Positions 52,964 to 62,803 of a stretch of 64,000 nucleotides of DNA are shown one piece after another. This DNA comes from Rhizobium sp. 2MFCol3.1. Its GTDB lineage: Bacteria > Pseudomonadota > Alphaproteobacteria > Rhizobiales > Rhizobiaceae. The stretch is taken from the NCBI RefSeq assembly GCF_000377565.1, contig NZ_KB898355.1:62001-126000 (forward strand), read 5' to 3'. Under the pieces are notes generated by a model that ran no database searches, was not told where the DNA came from, and saw only the letters and a program-made list of their open reading frames with translations. Position numbers and translations under genes: made by a program. How positions within the stretch are numbered: the first letter of the stretch is position 1; every line of letters starts with the position of its first letter.

Positions 52964-53974
52964 TCAGGCGCTTTCTCGCCGAAGGACCTGGAAGCCTGTG
53001 TCATGGCTGACACCTCGGTGATCGATGCCGCTCGCGCGCTCTACGATCATTGTCATCGCCCGTTGCCCCATCTCATAGGAATGGGGTTGTATCGTGGTAA
53101 TTCCGGGCGTGATCTCCGAAGCAATCTCATAATCGCCCCAGCCGGCTACAGCGAGGCGGTCGGGAACCTTCCAGCCGCGGCGGCCACATTCGAACAGGAC
53201 ACCGGCGGCCACGATGTCGGTAGGGCAGACGATTGCATCGAATTCCGGATCGATCGCGCATAGCCTCTCAAGCGCCTTTGCGCCGGCACTGAAACCGTCC
53301 GCTTGGTCGACAAGCACTATCCGGTGGCTGTCGAGGCCAGCATGTTCCACGCAGCGTTTGAAAATCGGCACACGCTCGGTGTAGCGATGGGACACATCGC
53401 CGTCATAGCCGACAAACCCGATCCGCTGGCGGCCGGTCTCGATGAGAAGGGACGTCATTGCGTGCGTGGCGTCAGCGGTCGAATAGCCAACGGCCATGTC
53501 GAAGGGGTCATTGTATACCCAGGATTCCACCACGGGCGTGCCCGTCTTACGCAGCAGGGTCAAGGCATCGCTTTCATGCTCGTCGCCGACGAGCGCGATG
53601 CCTGCAACACGCAAGCCGACAAACGTTCGGATCGCTGCCGCTTCCTGGCTGACCGTGTCGGCCAATTTCAAGATCAGTTGATAGCCCTGGCTTGTCACAT
53701 GGTCCTGCATGCCGCGAACATAGTTGTAGAAACTCGAGTTCTTGATCGAGGGGATGACCGCGCCGATAACGCGGCTCTGGCCGGATGCAAGATTGCCGGC
53801 GGCATGGTTCGGGACATAACCAAGTTCGGAGGCGATCTTCAGCACGCGCTCGCGGGTCTCTTCCTGCACGCGCTCAGGATAGCGGAACGTATTCGACACC
53901 GTCATCGGCGAAACGCCGGCCGCGACGGCGACCGATTGCATCGTGACAGTTTCATCATTCCGGGGCTTCGTCAT
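52964..53974 (-). CDS. LacI-family transcriptional regulator
   Basis: A 336-residue regulator. Helix-turn-helix VTMQSVAVAAGVSPMTVSNT near residue 10, hinge LGYVPNHAAGNLASGQS, then the periplasmic-binding-protein-like effector domain (VIGAVIPSIKNSSFYNYV; RLAVAGWGDYEIASEI). Divergent from the HyuAB/polyamine-type importer operon, whose promoter holds a perfect LacI-type palindrome at 54084-54097. Likely local repressor. Confidence 0.9.
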   Translation of the reverse strand: MTKPRNDETVTMQSVAVAAGVSPMTVSNTFRYPERVQEETRERVLKIASELGYVPNHAAGNLASGQSRVIGAVIPSIKNSSFYNYVRGMQDHVTSQGYQLILKLADTVSQEAAAIRTFVGLRVAGIALVGDEHESDALTLLRKTGTPVVESWVYNDPFDMAVGYSTADATHAMTSLLIETGRQRIGFVGYDGDVSHRYTERVPIFKRCVEHAGLDSHRIVLVDQADGFSAGAKALERLCAIDPEFDAIVCPTDIVAAGVLFECGRRGWKVPDRLAVAGWGDYEIASEITPGITTIQPHSYEMGQRAMTMIVERASGIDHRGVSHDTGFQVLRRESA

Positions 53975-54059
53975 GGTGTGGCCTTGAGCTTAATTCTACA
54001 TCGATATGATCACGAAATATGCACTGCTATAATTGACGGCAAAATGAGAAAAGCAATCC

Positions 54060-54097
54060 TTGACAGAAGTCATGTGCAGAATATTGTAGCGCTACAA
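54060..54097 (+). promoter_or_regulatory. promoter with perfect LacI-type operator
   Basis: TTGACA (54060-54065) and TATTGT (54082-54087) with a 16-base spacer form a plausible promoter. TTGTAGCGCTACAA (54084-54097) is a perfect 14-bp palindrome with the central CG of LacI-family operators and overlaps the -10 box, so bound repressor would block it. It lies about 65 bases upstream of the ATPase start. Confidence 0.65.
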
Positions 54098-54159
54098 AAC
54101 ACGGATGGGAATATCTCTGTTCCGATCTTGAAGCGAATACGAAAAACCGGGAACCATTC

Positions 54160-55257
54160 ATGACGGTAGCAGGACGTGAGGGCGATACGGGTCTGTTGCT
54201 AACGGGAATTCACAAGTCCTACGGCAAGGTCGTGGCCGTGAAGAACCTCGACCTGAATGTCGCGGCCGGTGAGCTCGTGGCGCTGCTTGGTCCATCAGGT
54301 TGCGGCAAGACGACGACCCTGCGCATGGTTGCGGGTTTCGAGGCGCCGGACTCAGGTTCGGTCAAGATAGGCGACGACGAGATCTCGCAGCTGCCGCCGC
54401 ACAAGCGCCATCTCGGCATGGTGTTCCAGAACTACAGCCTGTTTCCGCACCGCACAGTTGCCGAAAACATCGGTTTCGGCCTGCGCATGGCCGGCATGGC
54501 GAAGGCCGACCGCGATGAGAAGGTCGCGGAGATGCTCGATCTCGTGCAGCTTCAGGGACGCGGCGACGTTTATCCGTCGAAATTGTCGGGTGGTCAGCAG
54601 CAGCGCGTGGCGCTGGCGCGCTCGCTTGTCGTCAATCCGAAGGTTTTGCTGCTCGACGAGCCGCTTGGCGCGCTCGACAAGTCGCTGCGCGAAAGCATGC
54701 AGTTCGAGATCCGCGGCATGCAGCAGCGGCTTGGCATCACGGCGCTTCTCGTGACGCATGATCAGGAAGAGGCCATGTCCATGGCCGACCAGGTTGCGGT
54801 CATGAATGGCGGCCGCATCCTGCAGATCGGTGCGCCGACCGATATTTACGACAGGCCGCAGAGCCGCTTTGTCGCTGAATTTCTCGGCACGTCGAACATT
54901 TTTGAAGGCACTGTCGGTGAAGACGGTGCGACGCTGAATGTTTCCGGACCGCAGGGCGCAGTGGCCTTGTCCTTGCCCGAGCGACGGGTTTTCGGCCAGA
55001 CACAGCTTCTCTCGGTGCGTCCGGAACGCATCTCGCTGGTTTCCGGCGAGACGACAGGCGGCTTCGTCGGCCGCATCATCGGAGCCGTCTTCCGCGGCAA
55101 TTATGCCGCCTATCAGGTCGAGGTCCCCTCGCTTGGTCGCGAGATTTTCGTCTATCGGCAGGCCGATGGCCCTCTCGGCTCGACCACCTATCATCTCGGC
55201 CAGGCCGTGACGCTCGACTGGGCGCCGCAGGATGGCGTCGTCGTCAGCGCGGAGTAA
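54160..55257 (+). CDS. polyamine-type ABC transporter ATP-binding protein (PotA type)
   Basis: A 365-residue ATPase. Walker A GPSGCGKTTTLRM, signature LSGGQQQRVALARSL, Walker B VLLLDEPLGALDKSL, H-loop VTHDQEEAM, and a C-terminal TOBE_2 domain (SVRPERISLVSGE, IGAVFRGNYAAYQVEV). This subfamily serves spermidine/putrescine, opine and related amine importers. It heads the operon but its permeases and binding protein lie 4 kb downstream, after hyuA and hyuB, an order which ties the hydantoinase-like enzymes to the imported compound. Confidence 0.92.
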   Translation: MTVAGREGDTGLLLTGIHKSYGKVVAVKNLDLNVAAGELVALLGPSGCGKTTTLRMVAGFEAPDSGSVKIGDDEISQLPPHKRHLGMVFQNYSLFPHRTVAENIGFGLRMAGMAKADRDEKVAEMLDLVQLQGRGDVYPSKLSGGQQQRVALARSLVVNPKVLLLDEPLGALDKSLRESMQFEIRGMQQRLGITALLVTHDQEEAMSMADQVAVMNGGRILQIGAPTDIYDRPQSRFVAEFLGTSNIFEGTVGEDGATLNVSGPQGAVALSLPERRVFGQTQLLSVRPERISLVSGETTGGFVGRIIGAVFRGNYAAYQVEVPSLGREIFVYRQADGPLGSTTYHLGQAVTLDWAPQDGVVVSAE

Positions 55258-55259
55258 TT

Positions 55260-57332
55260 TTGAAAGTGACGCAGATGCAGAAAACTGGTGCGCGTATCGG
55301 GATCGACGTCGGCGGTACCTTTACCGACTTCGTGCTGTCCAATCCGAATGACGGCAGCCTGACCTATTACAAGGAACCCTCGACGCCGGACGATCCGTCG
55401 CGCGCACTGATCGAAGGGTTGCAGAGCCTGTTGGCGAAGGCCGGCATGACATCCGCCGATGTCGGCACGCTGATGCACGGCACGACGATCGGCCTCAATG
55501 CCATCATTCAGCGGCGTGGTGCCACCATCGCGCTGGTGGTGAGCAAGGGCTATCGCGATATTCTGGAGATCGCCCGCAGCCGCATGCCGTCTTCCTTCGA
55601 TTTCCATGCGAGCAAGGAAGAGCCGCTGGTGCCGCGCCTGCGCATCATCGAGGTCGATGCGCGTTTGTCCGCCTCGGGCGAGGTGACGAAAGCCGCCGAT
55701 GACGCCGAACTCGATCGTGTTGCCGCCGAACTCAAGACGCTCGGTGTTGATGCCGCAGCTCTCGTGCTGATCAATGGCTATACGACCCCTTCCGTCGAAA
55801 TCGGCATGGCGAAGACGCTTTCGGAAAAGGCCGGAGGCCTGTCGATTACGTCCGCCGCCGCGATCTGGCCGGAAATCCGCGAATATGAGCGCACGCTGGT
55901 CGCCTGTCTCAACGCCTATATCCAGCCGCTGATGCAGCGCTACTTCGCTGGCCTGAAAACGGGTTTGGAACGCGACGGCGTCGTGGCACCAATCCTCGTC
56001 ACGGCCTCCAACGGCGGTTCGCTCAGTCTCGTCTCGGCCGATGAGCGCCCGGTGGAAACCATCCTCTCCGGTCCCGCTTCCGGCGTCATGGCCGCGGCGC
56101 GCCTCGCCGAAGCCGCGGACGTCAAGTCGATCATCACTTTCGACATGGGCGGTACTTCTTCCGACATCGCCGTCGCGCAGGCCGGTTCCGCCGAGCTTGC
56201 GACCCGCACCGATATCGGTGGCTTGCCACTCGTGTTGCCGGTTGTTGACGTATCCGCCATTGGTGCAGGTGGTGGTTCAATCGTCTGGGTCGATGCCCAC
56301 GGCCTGTTGAAGGTCGGCCCGCAGAGTGCTGGCGCCATGCCCGGACCGGTTTCTTACGGTCGCGGTGGCAAACAGCCAGCGGTCACAGACTGCTATCTGG
56401 CGCTCGGCTATATCGATCCCGCCGGTTTCCTTGGTGGCCGCATGAAGCTCGATATCGACGCAGCACGCGCAGCGCTCGGCGAGGTCGGCCAGCGCATCGG
56501 CCTGACCGGTGACGATGGTGCTGCCCTTGCCGCCGAAGGCGCGCTTGCCGTCACCACTGCCGGCATGGCGACCGAGCTTTATAAAACGCTTGCCTCGCGC
56601 GGGCTCGATCCGGCCTCGTTCGCGCTGGTACCGTTCGGTGGCGCCGGTCCGACCCACGCCAATCTTCTCGCCGAAGAGGCAGGCATCGGTCGCGTCGTCA
56701 TCCCGCCCGCCGCCGGGACCTTCTGCGCCCTCGGGGCTGCGGCCGCCGACTTGCGTCGCGATTTCGTCCGCAGCCTGCGCCGAGCGGTTGATGATGCCAG
56801 TGCGGCCATGATGCTCGACGTGATGAAGGAACTGGAAGACGAAGGCAACGCCTGGCTCGACCGCGAAGGTGACGCCGGCCAGACCCGCCGCTTCGAACGT
56901 GGCGCCGACATGCGTTACGCCGGTCAGGCCTATGAACTGCGCGTCAAGCTGGATGAAAACGCCCGCGACGCCGCATCTATCTGCGAAGCCTTCCATCTCG
57001 AACATGAGCGCATCTACGGTTTCCGCGATACGCAGACTGAGGTCGAACTCGGCACCGTGCGACTGGCTGTCGTCGGCGTCACCGAAAACATCAGTCAGCC
57101 GGAAATCGCCGCCGGCAGTGGCACGCCGTTTGCCAAGGGCGAGCGACCTCTGTTCCGTGCCGGCAAATGGGTTTCTGCCGGCGTCTATGACCGCAGCGCG
57201 TTTGGCGCCGGCGACAAGATTAGCGGCCCGGCGATCATCGAACAGGACGATACGACAACGGTTCTTCTTCCCGGCTGGTCGGCCCGCGCCGACGTTCTCG
57301 GAAACCTCCATCTCGAAAGACATGCGCAATGA
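55260..57332 (+). CDS. hyuA: hydantoinase/oxoprolinase family protein, subunit A
   Basis: A 690-residue protein of the HyuA family (ATP-dependent N-methylhydantoinase or 5-oxoprolinase large-subunit type). N-terminal phosphate motif IGIDVGGTFTDFVL, central TILSGPASGVMAAAR and TFDMGGTSSDIAV (ASKHA-type ATP site), late VPFGGAGPTHANLLAEE. Start taken at TTG 55260 with GGAG five bases upstream; ATG 55275 is the alternative. Pairs with HyuB at 57329 to open a lactam or hydantoin-like ring using ATP; the precise substrate is unknown. Confidence 0.9.
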   Translation: MKVTQMQKTGARIGIDVGGTFTDFVLSNPNDGSLTYYKEPSTPDDPSRALIEGLQSLLAKAGMTSADVGTLMHGTTIGLNAIIQRRGATIALVVSKGYRDILEIARSRMPSSFDFHASKEEPLVPRLRIIEVDARLSASGEVTKAADDAELDRVAAELKTLGVDAAALVLINGYTTPSVEIGMAKTLSEKAGGLSITSAAAIWPEIREYERTLVACLNAYIQPLMQRYFAGLKTGLERDGVVAPILVTASNGGSLSLVSADERPVETILSGPASGVMAAARLAEAADVKSIITFDMGGTSSDIAVAQAGSAELATRTDIGGLPLVLPVVDVSAIGAGGGSIVWVDAHGLLKVGPQSAGAMPGPVSYGRGGKQPAVTDCYLALGYIDPAGFLGGRMKLDIDAARAALGEVGQRIGLTGDDGAALAAEGALAVTTAGMATELYKTLASRGLDPASFALVPFGGAGPTHANLLAEEAGIGRVVIPPAAGTFCALGAAAADLRRDFVRSLRRAVDDASAAMMLDVMKELEDEGNAWLDREGDAGQTRRFERGADMRYAGQAYELRVKLDENARDAASICEAFHLEHERIYGFRDTQTEVELGTVRLAVVGVTENISQPEIAAGSGTPFAKGERPLFRAGKWVSAGVYDRSAFGAGDKISGPAIIEQDDTTTVLLPGWSARADVLGNLHLERHAQ

Positions 57333-59308
57333 AGCTTGATCCCGTCACGCTCGCCATTCTCGGCAACAAGCTCGCCGCCGTCAGCGAAGAAATGTGCCTG
57401 ACGCTGCAGCGCACCGGCCGCACGCTCTATGTCAAGGAAACCGCCGATTTCGCCTGTGCGCTCGCAGGCCTCGATGGTCGCTTCTTTGCCTATCCGCGCT
57501 CGATCGGCGTGTCCGGCTTCGTCGGCCTGGAATGCGCCCCGTCGATCGCTGCTGTCGGCCCGCTGGAGCCGGGTGACGTCATCCTGACGAATGATCCCTA
57601 TCGTTCGGAGGGCCTCGCCACCCACCTGCCCGACCTGCACATGATCGAGCCCTATTTCCATGAGGGCAAGATCGTCGCCTATGGCTGGTGTTTCGTGCAT
57701 TGCTCGGATGTCGGCGGCCGCGTGCCGTCCAGCATCTCGCCGGTCAATACGGAAATCTTCCAGGAAGGCCTGCGCATTCCGCCGGTCAAGCTGATGAAGA
57801 AGGGCGAGATGAACCCCGACGTGGCGCTGTTCCTCAATGCCAACAGCCGCACGCCCGATGCCAATATGGGCGATATCCGCGCCATGCTGGCAGCGCTTGC
57901 CGCCGGCCGCCGCCGCCTGGAACAGACGATCGGCCAGCATGGTGCCGAAACGGTCGCCACGGCTGCGGTCGATCTGGTCGCCTATTCGGCGGAAAAGGCT
58001 CGCACCGTGCTGAAGCGGGTGCCATCAGGCACCTACAGCTTCTCCGACTATCTCGACGACGATGCCGCAAGCCGTCTGCCTGTGCGCATCGCATTGTCGG
58101 CGACATTCGATGACGGCGAGGTGCATCTCGATTTCACGGGCACCGACCCGCAAGTGTCGACCGCCATGAACATTCCCTCGCGTGGCCGCCCGCATGCCTG
58201 GCTGACGCTGCGCGTGCTTGCGCTCGTCAACACGCTCGACCCGACCACGCCGCTCAATGTCGGCATGCTGGCGCCGGTCAGGATCACCGCGCCCGAGGGC
58301 AGCCTCGTCAATCCGCAGGAACCGGCAGCCGTCGGTGTTCGCCATGCGGCGGCGATCCGCGTCAACGACGTGCTGAACGGCGCTTTCGGCAAGGCATTGC
58401 CGGATATCATGCCGGCCGCATCCTCGGGCACGGTTATCCCTGTCGTGATGGCGGAACCGGACGGCCATGGCGGCCGGCGCGTGCAGGTCATCGAGCCGAT
58501 GATCGGCGGCACCGGCGCCCGCAAGGGCCGCGACGGCATCGACGGTCGCGACAGCGGCATTTCCAATCTCGCCAACAATCCGGTCGAAACGGTCGAGGCC
58601 GAACTCGGCATCGAGATTTCCACCTACGCGCTTCGGCCCGATTCCGGTGGCGCCGGGCAGTGGCGTGGCGGCTGCGGCATGGAGCTGACCTTTCGCGTGC
58701 TGACCGATGACAGCAATGTTCTCGGTCGTGGCCTCGAACGTCTTCTGTTCCGTCCCTGGGGCTCGAATGGCGGCAAACCTGGCATGCCGGGCCAGCTCAT
58801 CCTCAATCGTGGCAAGGACGGCGAGCGCCATCTCGGCAAGATCGACGTCTTGACCGTCAATGCCGGCGACACCGTTACATTCCTGACCCCCGGTGCCGGC
58901 GGTTGGGGCGATCCCGCCAGCCGTGAGCCCGAAGCCGTGTTGCGTGATGTCGTCAACGGTTTTGTCACCGTCGAGGCTGCCGCAAATGAATACGGCGTTG
59001 CGATCATTGGTGGTTCTGTCGATGCGGCAAAGACCGAGGCCCTGCGCAAGGCGATGGGCACAAGCACATCCGCCAATGCGCAAGGAACAGAGCGTGAGCG
59101 CTGGGACGAGGCCTTCCCGGCCGTTGTGATGGACCGTCTGAACCGTGGACTGGTGGTTCTGCCGGGCGCGGTTCGCCAGCGTCGCCGCCGCGAAATCTTC
59201 GATGCCGTTCTGGCGGAACTGCCGGAAGGTTTTCCGCGTATCGCCGCAAGTGACGCCGCCGTCAGTGCCGCGCGGCAAAAACTCGAAGCCGCCGCCGGCA
59301 GCTTCTGA
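57329..59308 (+). CDS. hyuB: hydantoinase B/oxoprolinase family protein, subunit B
   Basis: A 659-residue HyuB. Family features: ILGNKLAAVSEEMCLTLQRT at the start, VILTNDPYRSEGLATHLPDL near residue 90, DDDAASRLPVRIALSATFDD, and the C-terminal GGAGQWRGGCGMEL and LTPGAGGWGDP. It is longer than the common 520-590 residues because of a C-terminal extension after GGWGDP. ATG overlaps the HyuA stop by 4 bases, so the subunits are coupled. Confidence 0.9.
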   Translation: MKLDPVTLAILGNKLAAVSEEMCLTLQRTGRTLYVKETADFACALAGLDGRFFAYPRSIGVSGFVGLECAPSIAAVGPLEPGDVILTNDPYRSEGLATHLPDLHMIEPYFHEGKIVAYGWCFVHCSDVGGRVPSSISPVNTEIFQEGLRIPPVKLMKKGEMNPDVALFLNANSRTPDANMGDIRAMLAALAAGRRRLEQTIGQHGAETVATAAVDLVAYSAEKARTVLKRVPSGTYSFSDYLDDDAASRLPVRIALSATFDDGEVHLDFTGTDPQVSTAMNIPSRGRPHAWLTLRVLALVNTLDPTTPLNVGMLAPVRITAPEGSLVNPQEPAAVGVRHAAAIRVNDVLNGAFGKALPDIMPAASSGTVIPVVMAEPDGHGGRRVQVIEPMIGGTGARKGRDGIDGRDSGISNLANNPVETVEAELGIEISTYALRPDSGGAGQWRGGCGMELTFRVLTDDSNVLGRGLERLLFRPWGSNGGKPGMPGQLILNRGKDGERHLGKIDVLTVNAGDTVTFLTPGAGGWGDPASREPEAVLRDVVNGFVTVEAAANEYGVAIIGGSVDAAKTEALRKAMGTSTSANAQGTERERWDEAFPAVVMDRLNRGLVVLPGAVRQRRRREIFDAVLAELPEGFPRIAASDAAVSAARQKLEAAAGSF

Positions 59309-59362
59309 TGCGCATGCCATAATACATCCGATGCCACCTCGTTCCAGCTTTGGAGAACTGCG

Positions 59363-60411
59363 ATGACAATAATGAAGAGAAGACATTTCCTCGGTGGCAG
59401 CGCTGCACTCGGCGCCGGCCTGATGGCGGGCGGCATGCCGCGTCTGGCGAGCGCCCAGTCCAAAGAATCACCGTCACCGCCTTTGGCGGCGTCTGGGAAG
59501 AGGCAGTGCGTACCTGCTTCGTTGCGCCTTTCGAGGCGAAGACAAACGCAAAGGCGAATGTTTCGCTCGGTGGCCCGCCGCAATGGCTGGCGCAGGTCGA
59601 GGCCAATGCCGCCAAGCCTCCGGTCGACGTGCTGATCATGACGCCCGATCTGGCTTTGACGGCCGCCAAGGCCGATCTTGTCGATGATTTCACCGTCGAC
59701 AAGCTGCCGAACCTTGCCAAGATCCCGCAGCAGCTGACCGACAGCGTCATGGGCAAGGGCACGCTGTTCGACTACGGCGTCGGCGGCATCACCTTCCATA
59801 AGGAGCGCGTCAAGAACCCGCCGAAATCGTTCGCCGAATTCGTCGATCGTGTGTCCTCGGGCGATCTCGTCGCATCGGTCCCGTCGATTTCCTATGCGGT
59901 CACCCCGATCATGCTGATCTGGGCGATGGCCAAAGCGCTCGGCGGCGGTGTCGAAAATGTCGATCCCTTCTTCAAGGCGATGGAGAAGATGAAGTCCAAC
60001 CTCGTCTTCTGGGGCGGTCCGAACGACTTCTTCAACCACCTGTCGTCTGGAGAGGCCGATTGCGGCATCTATTTCGATGGTCGCACCTGGAACCACTATG
60101 ACAGCGGCGCAACCTGGATCGACTTCATCAATCCGGAAGAGGGCGGCTCGCTCAATGGCGTCGCCGTGCAGAAGCCGAAGAACGCCAATCCGCTGGCGTG
60201 GGAATACATCAACGAAGTGTTGGATGCCCAGAACCAGACCAAGTTCGCCGACATCATGAACTATGGCGTGACCAATACAGACGTCGTCTACAGCGAAAAA
60301 CTGAAGCCGCGCATCACGCCCTGGCAGAACACCGCTTTCCCGCCCTATGAGCAGATCGCCCAGGTGCGCAATGAATGGGTCGACCGCTGGAACCGCGAGA
60401 TCGGCCGCTAA
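59363..60411 (+). CDS. polyamine-type ABC transporter substrate-binding protein, frameshifted as sequenced
   Basis: The start MTIMKRRHFLGGSAALGAGL is a twin-arginine signal with GGAG seven bases upstream, read in one frame up to ASAQSK. The mature protein, ITVTAFGGVWEEAVRTCF to the stop at 60409-60411, lies in another frame. The two join near 59461-59466 at CCAAAGAA: one extra A there would restore SAQSKRITVTAFGG and a normal protein of about 350 residues. The mature part (SBP_bac_6/PotD type) is otherwise intact, so this is either a sequence error or a very recent loss of function. Neighbouring transporter genes are intact. Confidence 0.8.
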
Positions 60412-60482
60412 GACTTCGGTCACCGAGAAAAGGATGGGCTGCACTCACTGTCGAGGGCAGCAACCGCCAACGGAAAAGAGCG

Positions 60483-61346
60483 ATGAGCCAGACCAGCGTA
60501 GAACCGGCCCCGACGAGACGCAGCTCCCGGCTGTTGATGCCGCATCTCATGGCGCTGCCGGCAGTGCTGTTCCTTGTCGTCTTCTTCGTCCTGCCGCTGA
60601 TCGACAACGGCATGCGCAGCATCGTTGCAGACGACGGCAGCTTCACCCTGTCTCGTTACGTCTCGCTGCTAACCGATGGGTTTTATCTCGGCATCATCGG
60701 CCAGACGGTGCTTCTGTCGGCCGGCGTCACGGTGATCTCGATTCTCATCGGCTACCCGGTCGCCTATTTCCTCGTCCGCAAGGCTGGGCGTTATGCCGGG
60801 CTGATCATCTTCCTGCTGATCGCGCCGCTTCTGACCTCGATCATCATGCGCACGTTCGGCTGGCAGGTGCTGTTTGCCCGCCGCGGCCTCGTCAACAATC
60901 TTCTGGTCGATCAGCTCGGTATTCTGTCGGCGCCGCTGCGCCTGACCAATTCGCCGGAAATCGCCATTGCCGCGCTCGTCCATGTTCTGGTGCCCTTCAT
61001 GGTCCTATCGATCGCGACCGTGCTGCAGGGCATCGATACGCGGCTGGAGGAATCGGCAAAGATCCTCGGCGCCAACCGGCTGCGCACCTTTTTTGAAGTG
61101 ACGCTGCCTCTGTCGCTCGATGGCATCGGCACCGGCGCCATCCTCGTCTTCATGATCGCCAATGGCAGTTTCGTCACGCTCGTCCTGCTCGGCGGTGGGC
61201 TGCAGACTTTGCCGCTGATGATCTACCAGCAGTTCAACACGACGCGCGATTTCGGCATGGCGAGCGCCATGAGCACGATCCTTCTCGTCATCGCGGTCCT
61301 GTGCCTGTTCCTGCAACTGCGCCTCGTGCGCCGCAAGGGAGCCTGA
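60483..61346 (+). CDS. polyamine-type ABC transporter permease (PotB type)
   Basis: A 287-residue permease with about six membrane segments; the first is MALPAVLFLVVFFVLPLID. The EAA-type loop is EESAKILGANRLRTFFEVTL. Start at ATG 60483; the frame is open upstream but lacks a ribosome site. It works with the permease at 61350 and the ATPase at 54160. Confidence 0.9.
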   Translation: MSQTSVEPAPTRRSSRLLMPHLMALPAVLFLVVFFVLPLIDNGMRSIVADDGSFTLSRYVSLLTDGFYLGIIGQTVLLSAGVTVISILIGYPVAYFLVRKAGRYAGLIIFLLIAPLLTSIIMRTFGWQVLFARRGLVNNLLVDQLGILSAPLRLTNSPEIAIAALVHVLVPFMVLSIATVLQGIDTRLEESAKILGANRLRTFFEVTLPLSLDGIGTGAILVFMIANGSFVTLVLLGGGLQTLPLMIYQQFNTTRDFGMASAMSTILLVIAVLCLFLQLRLVRRKGA

Positions 61347-61349
61347 GTG

Positions 61350-62147
61350 ATGAAACGCGACTGGATCAATATCGGCCTTCTTGCTTTCGTCGTCCTCTTC
61401 TTCGTCTTCATGCTGGCGCCGATCCTGATTGTCGTCGTCGTCTCCTTCACCTCGGCGGGCTATGTCTCCTTCCCGATTCCCGGCTGGTCGATGAAGTGGT
61501 TTGCCCATATCTTCGAGTATCAGCCCTTCATCGACGCGCTGATCGTCAGCTTCGAGATCGCCATCGGCGCGACATTGCTCTCCTGCGTCATCGGGGTGCC
61601 GGCGGCGATCTATCTCGCCCGCTCGCGCAGCGCCTGGGCAAGTGCGGTGATGACCTTCCTCCTGTCGCCGCTTTCCATGCCGATGATCGTCATCGGTTTC
61701 GCCTCGCTGTTCTTCCTCTCCTGGCTCGGCGTCGGCATCTCGTTTTCGGCGTTGCTGATCACCCATACCGTCGTCTGCCTGCCCTATATCGTGCGCACCG
61801 TGGCCGGCGTTTACGCCGGCATGCCGCGCTCCTATGAGGAGGCCGCCGCGATCCTCGGTGCCAATCCGCTTTTGACCTTCTGGCATGTGACGCTGCCGCT
61901 GATCCGGCCGGGCATCATGGCGGGGTCTCTGTTTTCCTTCCTCACCTCCTTCGACAACCTGCCGATCAGCTATTTCTTCGGCAGCGCCAGCACCAACACG
62001 CTGCCTGTCGTCATGCTCAGCTATCTGGAAAACCAGTTCGACCCGACCATCGCAGCGCTCAGCACGCTGCAGCTTCTTCTCGCCGTCGTCGCCCTGCTGA
62101 TCGTCGATCGCGTCTATGGCATCGAAAAAATGACGGTGGCCGGATGA
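61350..62147 (+). CDS. polyamine-type ABC transporter permease (PotC type)
   Basis: A 265-residue permease with about six membrane segments and the loop EEAAAILGANPLLTFWHVTL. AAGGGAG lies eight bases before ATG 61350; a GTG directly before it is a less likely start. The stop overlaps the next ATG by 4 bases. Confidence 0.9.
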   Translation: MKRDWINIGLLAFVVLFFVFMLAPILIVVVVSFTSAGYVSFPIPGWSMKWFAHIFEYQPFIDALIVSFEIAIGATLLSCVIGVPAAIYLARSRSAWASAVMTFLLSPLSMPMIVIGFASLFFLSWLGVGISFSALLITHTVVCLPYIVRTVAGVYAGMPRSYEEAAAILGANPLLTFWHVTLPLIRPGIMAGSLFSFLTSFDNLPISYFFGSASTNTLPVVMLSYLENQFDPTIAALSTLQLLLAVVALLIVDRVYGIEKMTVAG

Positions 62148-62803
62148 GCATTCGGCTTCCCGTCGATCACGTCGTCATCCTTGTGGCGGATCTTGATGCG
62201 GCAGGCGCCGCATTCGAAGCCGCCGGTTTTCATGTAACGCGGAAGACGCTGCACAGCGCAGCCATGGGCACCGCCAATCGCTGCGTCATGCTCGACGGAA
62301 GCTATATCGAGATCATGGGCATGGTTGCCGAGACGATCGCCAATGCGACATGGCGTAAGGTTTTGTCCGATGGCGCCGGCATCCGCGGTTTGGCCCTGCG
62401 CAGCACCGATATCGAGGCTTCCGCACAGGCACTGGCGCGGCACGCCATCCCTGCCGAACCCGTGCGCCACTTTTCGCGCATGACCGAAGACGGCGAGCTG
62501 CGTTTCTCGATCACCCGTATCGACCCGGCCGCCACGCCCGGCCTGCAATGCCTGGTCTGCCAGCATCATACGGCGGAACTGCTGTGGCTGCCGCAGACGC
62601 TGGTGCATGCGAACGGCGCCGCGCGTCTCGCCTCTATCACATTGCCGCAGGCAGGCTCGCTCTCGGCTCTTGCGGATGAAGAAACCGCTTCCTCCACCGC
62701 CATCGAGACGGGCAGCGCCCGCCTGATCCTGTCGGGAGTAAGCGCACAATATCATGATCTCCGCGAGAGTTGCGGTATCGAACTGGAGATCGTCTCGGCA
62801 TGA
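62144..62803 (+). CDS. VOC/glyoxalase-like domain protein
   Basis: A 219-residue protein whose first 130 residues fit a glyoxalase-like (VOC) fold: LPVDHVVILVADLDAAGAAF at the start, then GTANRCVMLDGSYIEIMG with a candidate metal Glu. The C-terminal part repeats a weaker fold of the same type. Such proteins act as lyases, dioxygenases or isomerases on small acids. It overlaps both neighbours by 4 bases, so it belongs to the same catabolic operon; function in the pathway unknown. Confidence 0.78.
   Translation: MSIRLPVDHVVILVADLDAAGAAFEAAGFHVTRKTLHSAAMGTANRCVMLDGSYIEIMGMVAETIANATWRKVLSDGAGIRGLALRSTDIEASAQALARHAIPAEPVRHFSRMTEDGELRFSITRIDPAATPGLQCLVCQHHTAELLWLPQTLVHANGAARLASITLPQAGSLSALADEETASSTAIETGSARLILSGVSAQYHDLRESCGIELEIVSA

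Noticed and set aside
58624..60444. Minus-strand open frame of about 600 codons opposite hyuB and the binding-protein gene
   Set aside because: Composition shadow of the plus-strand genes; low-complexity Arg/Ala/Pro stretches and no domain.
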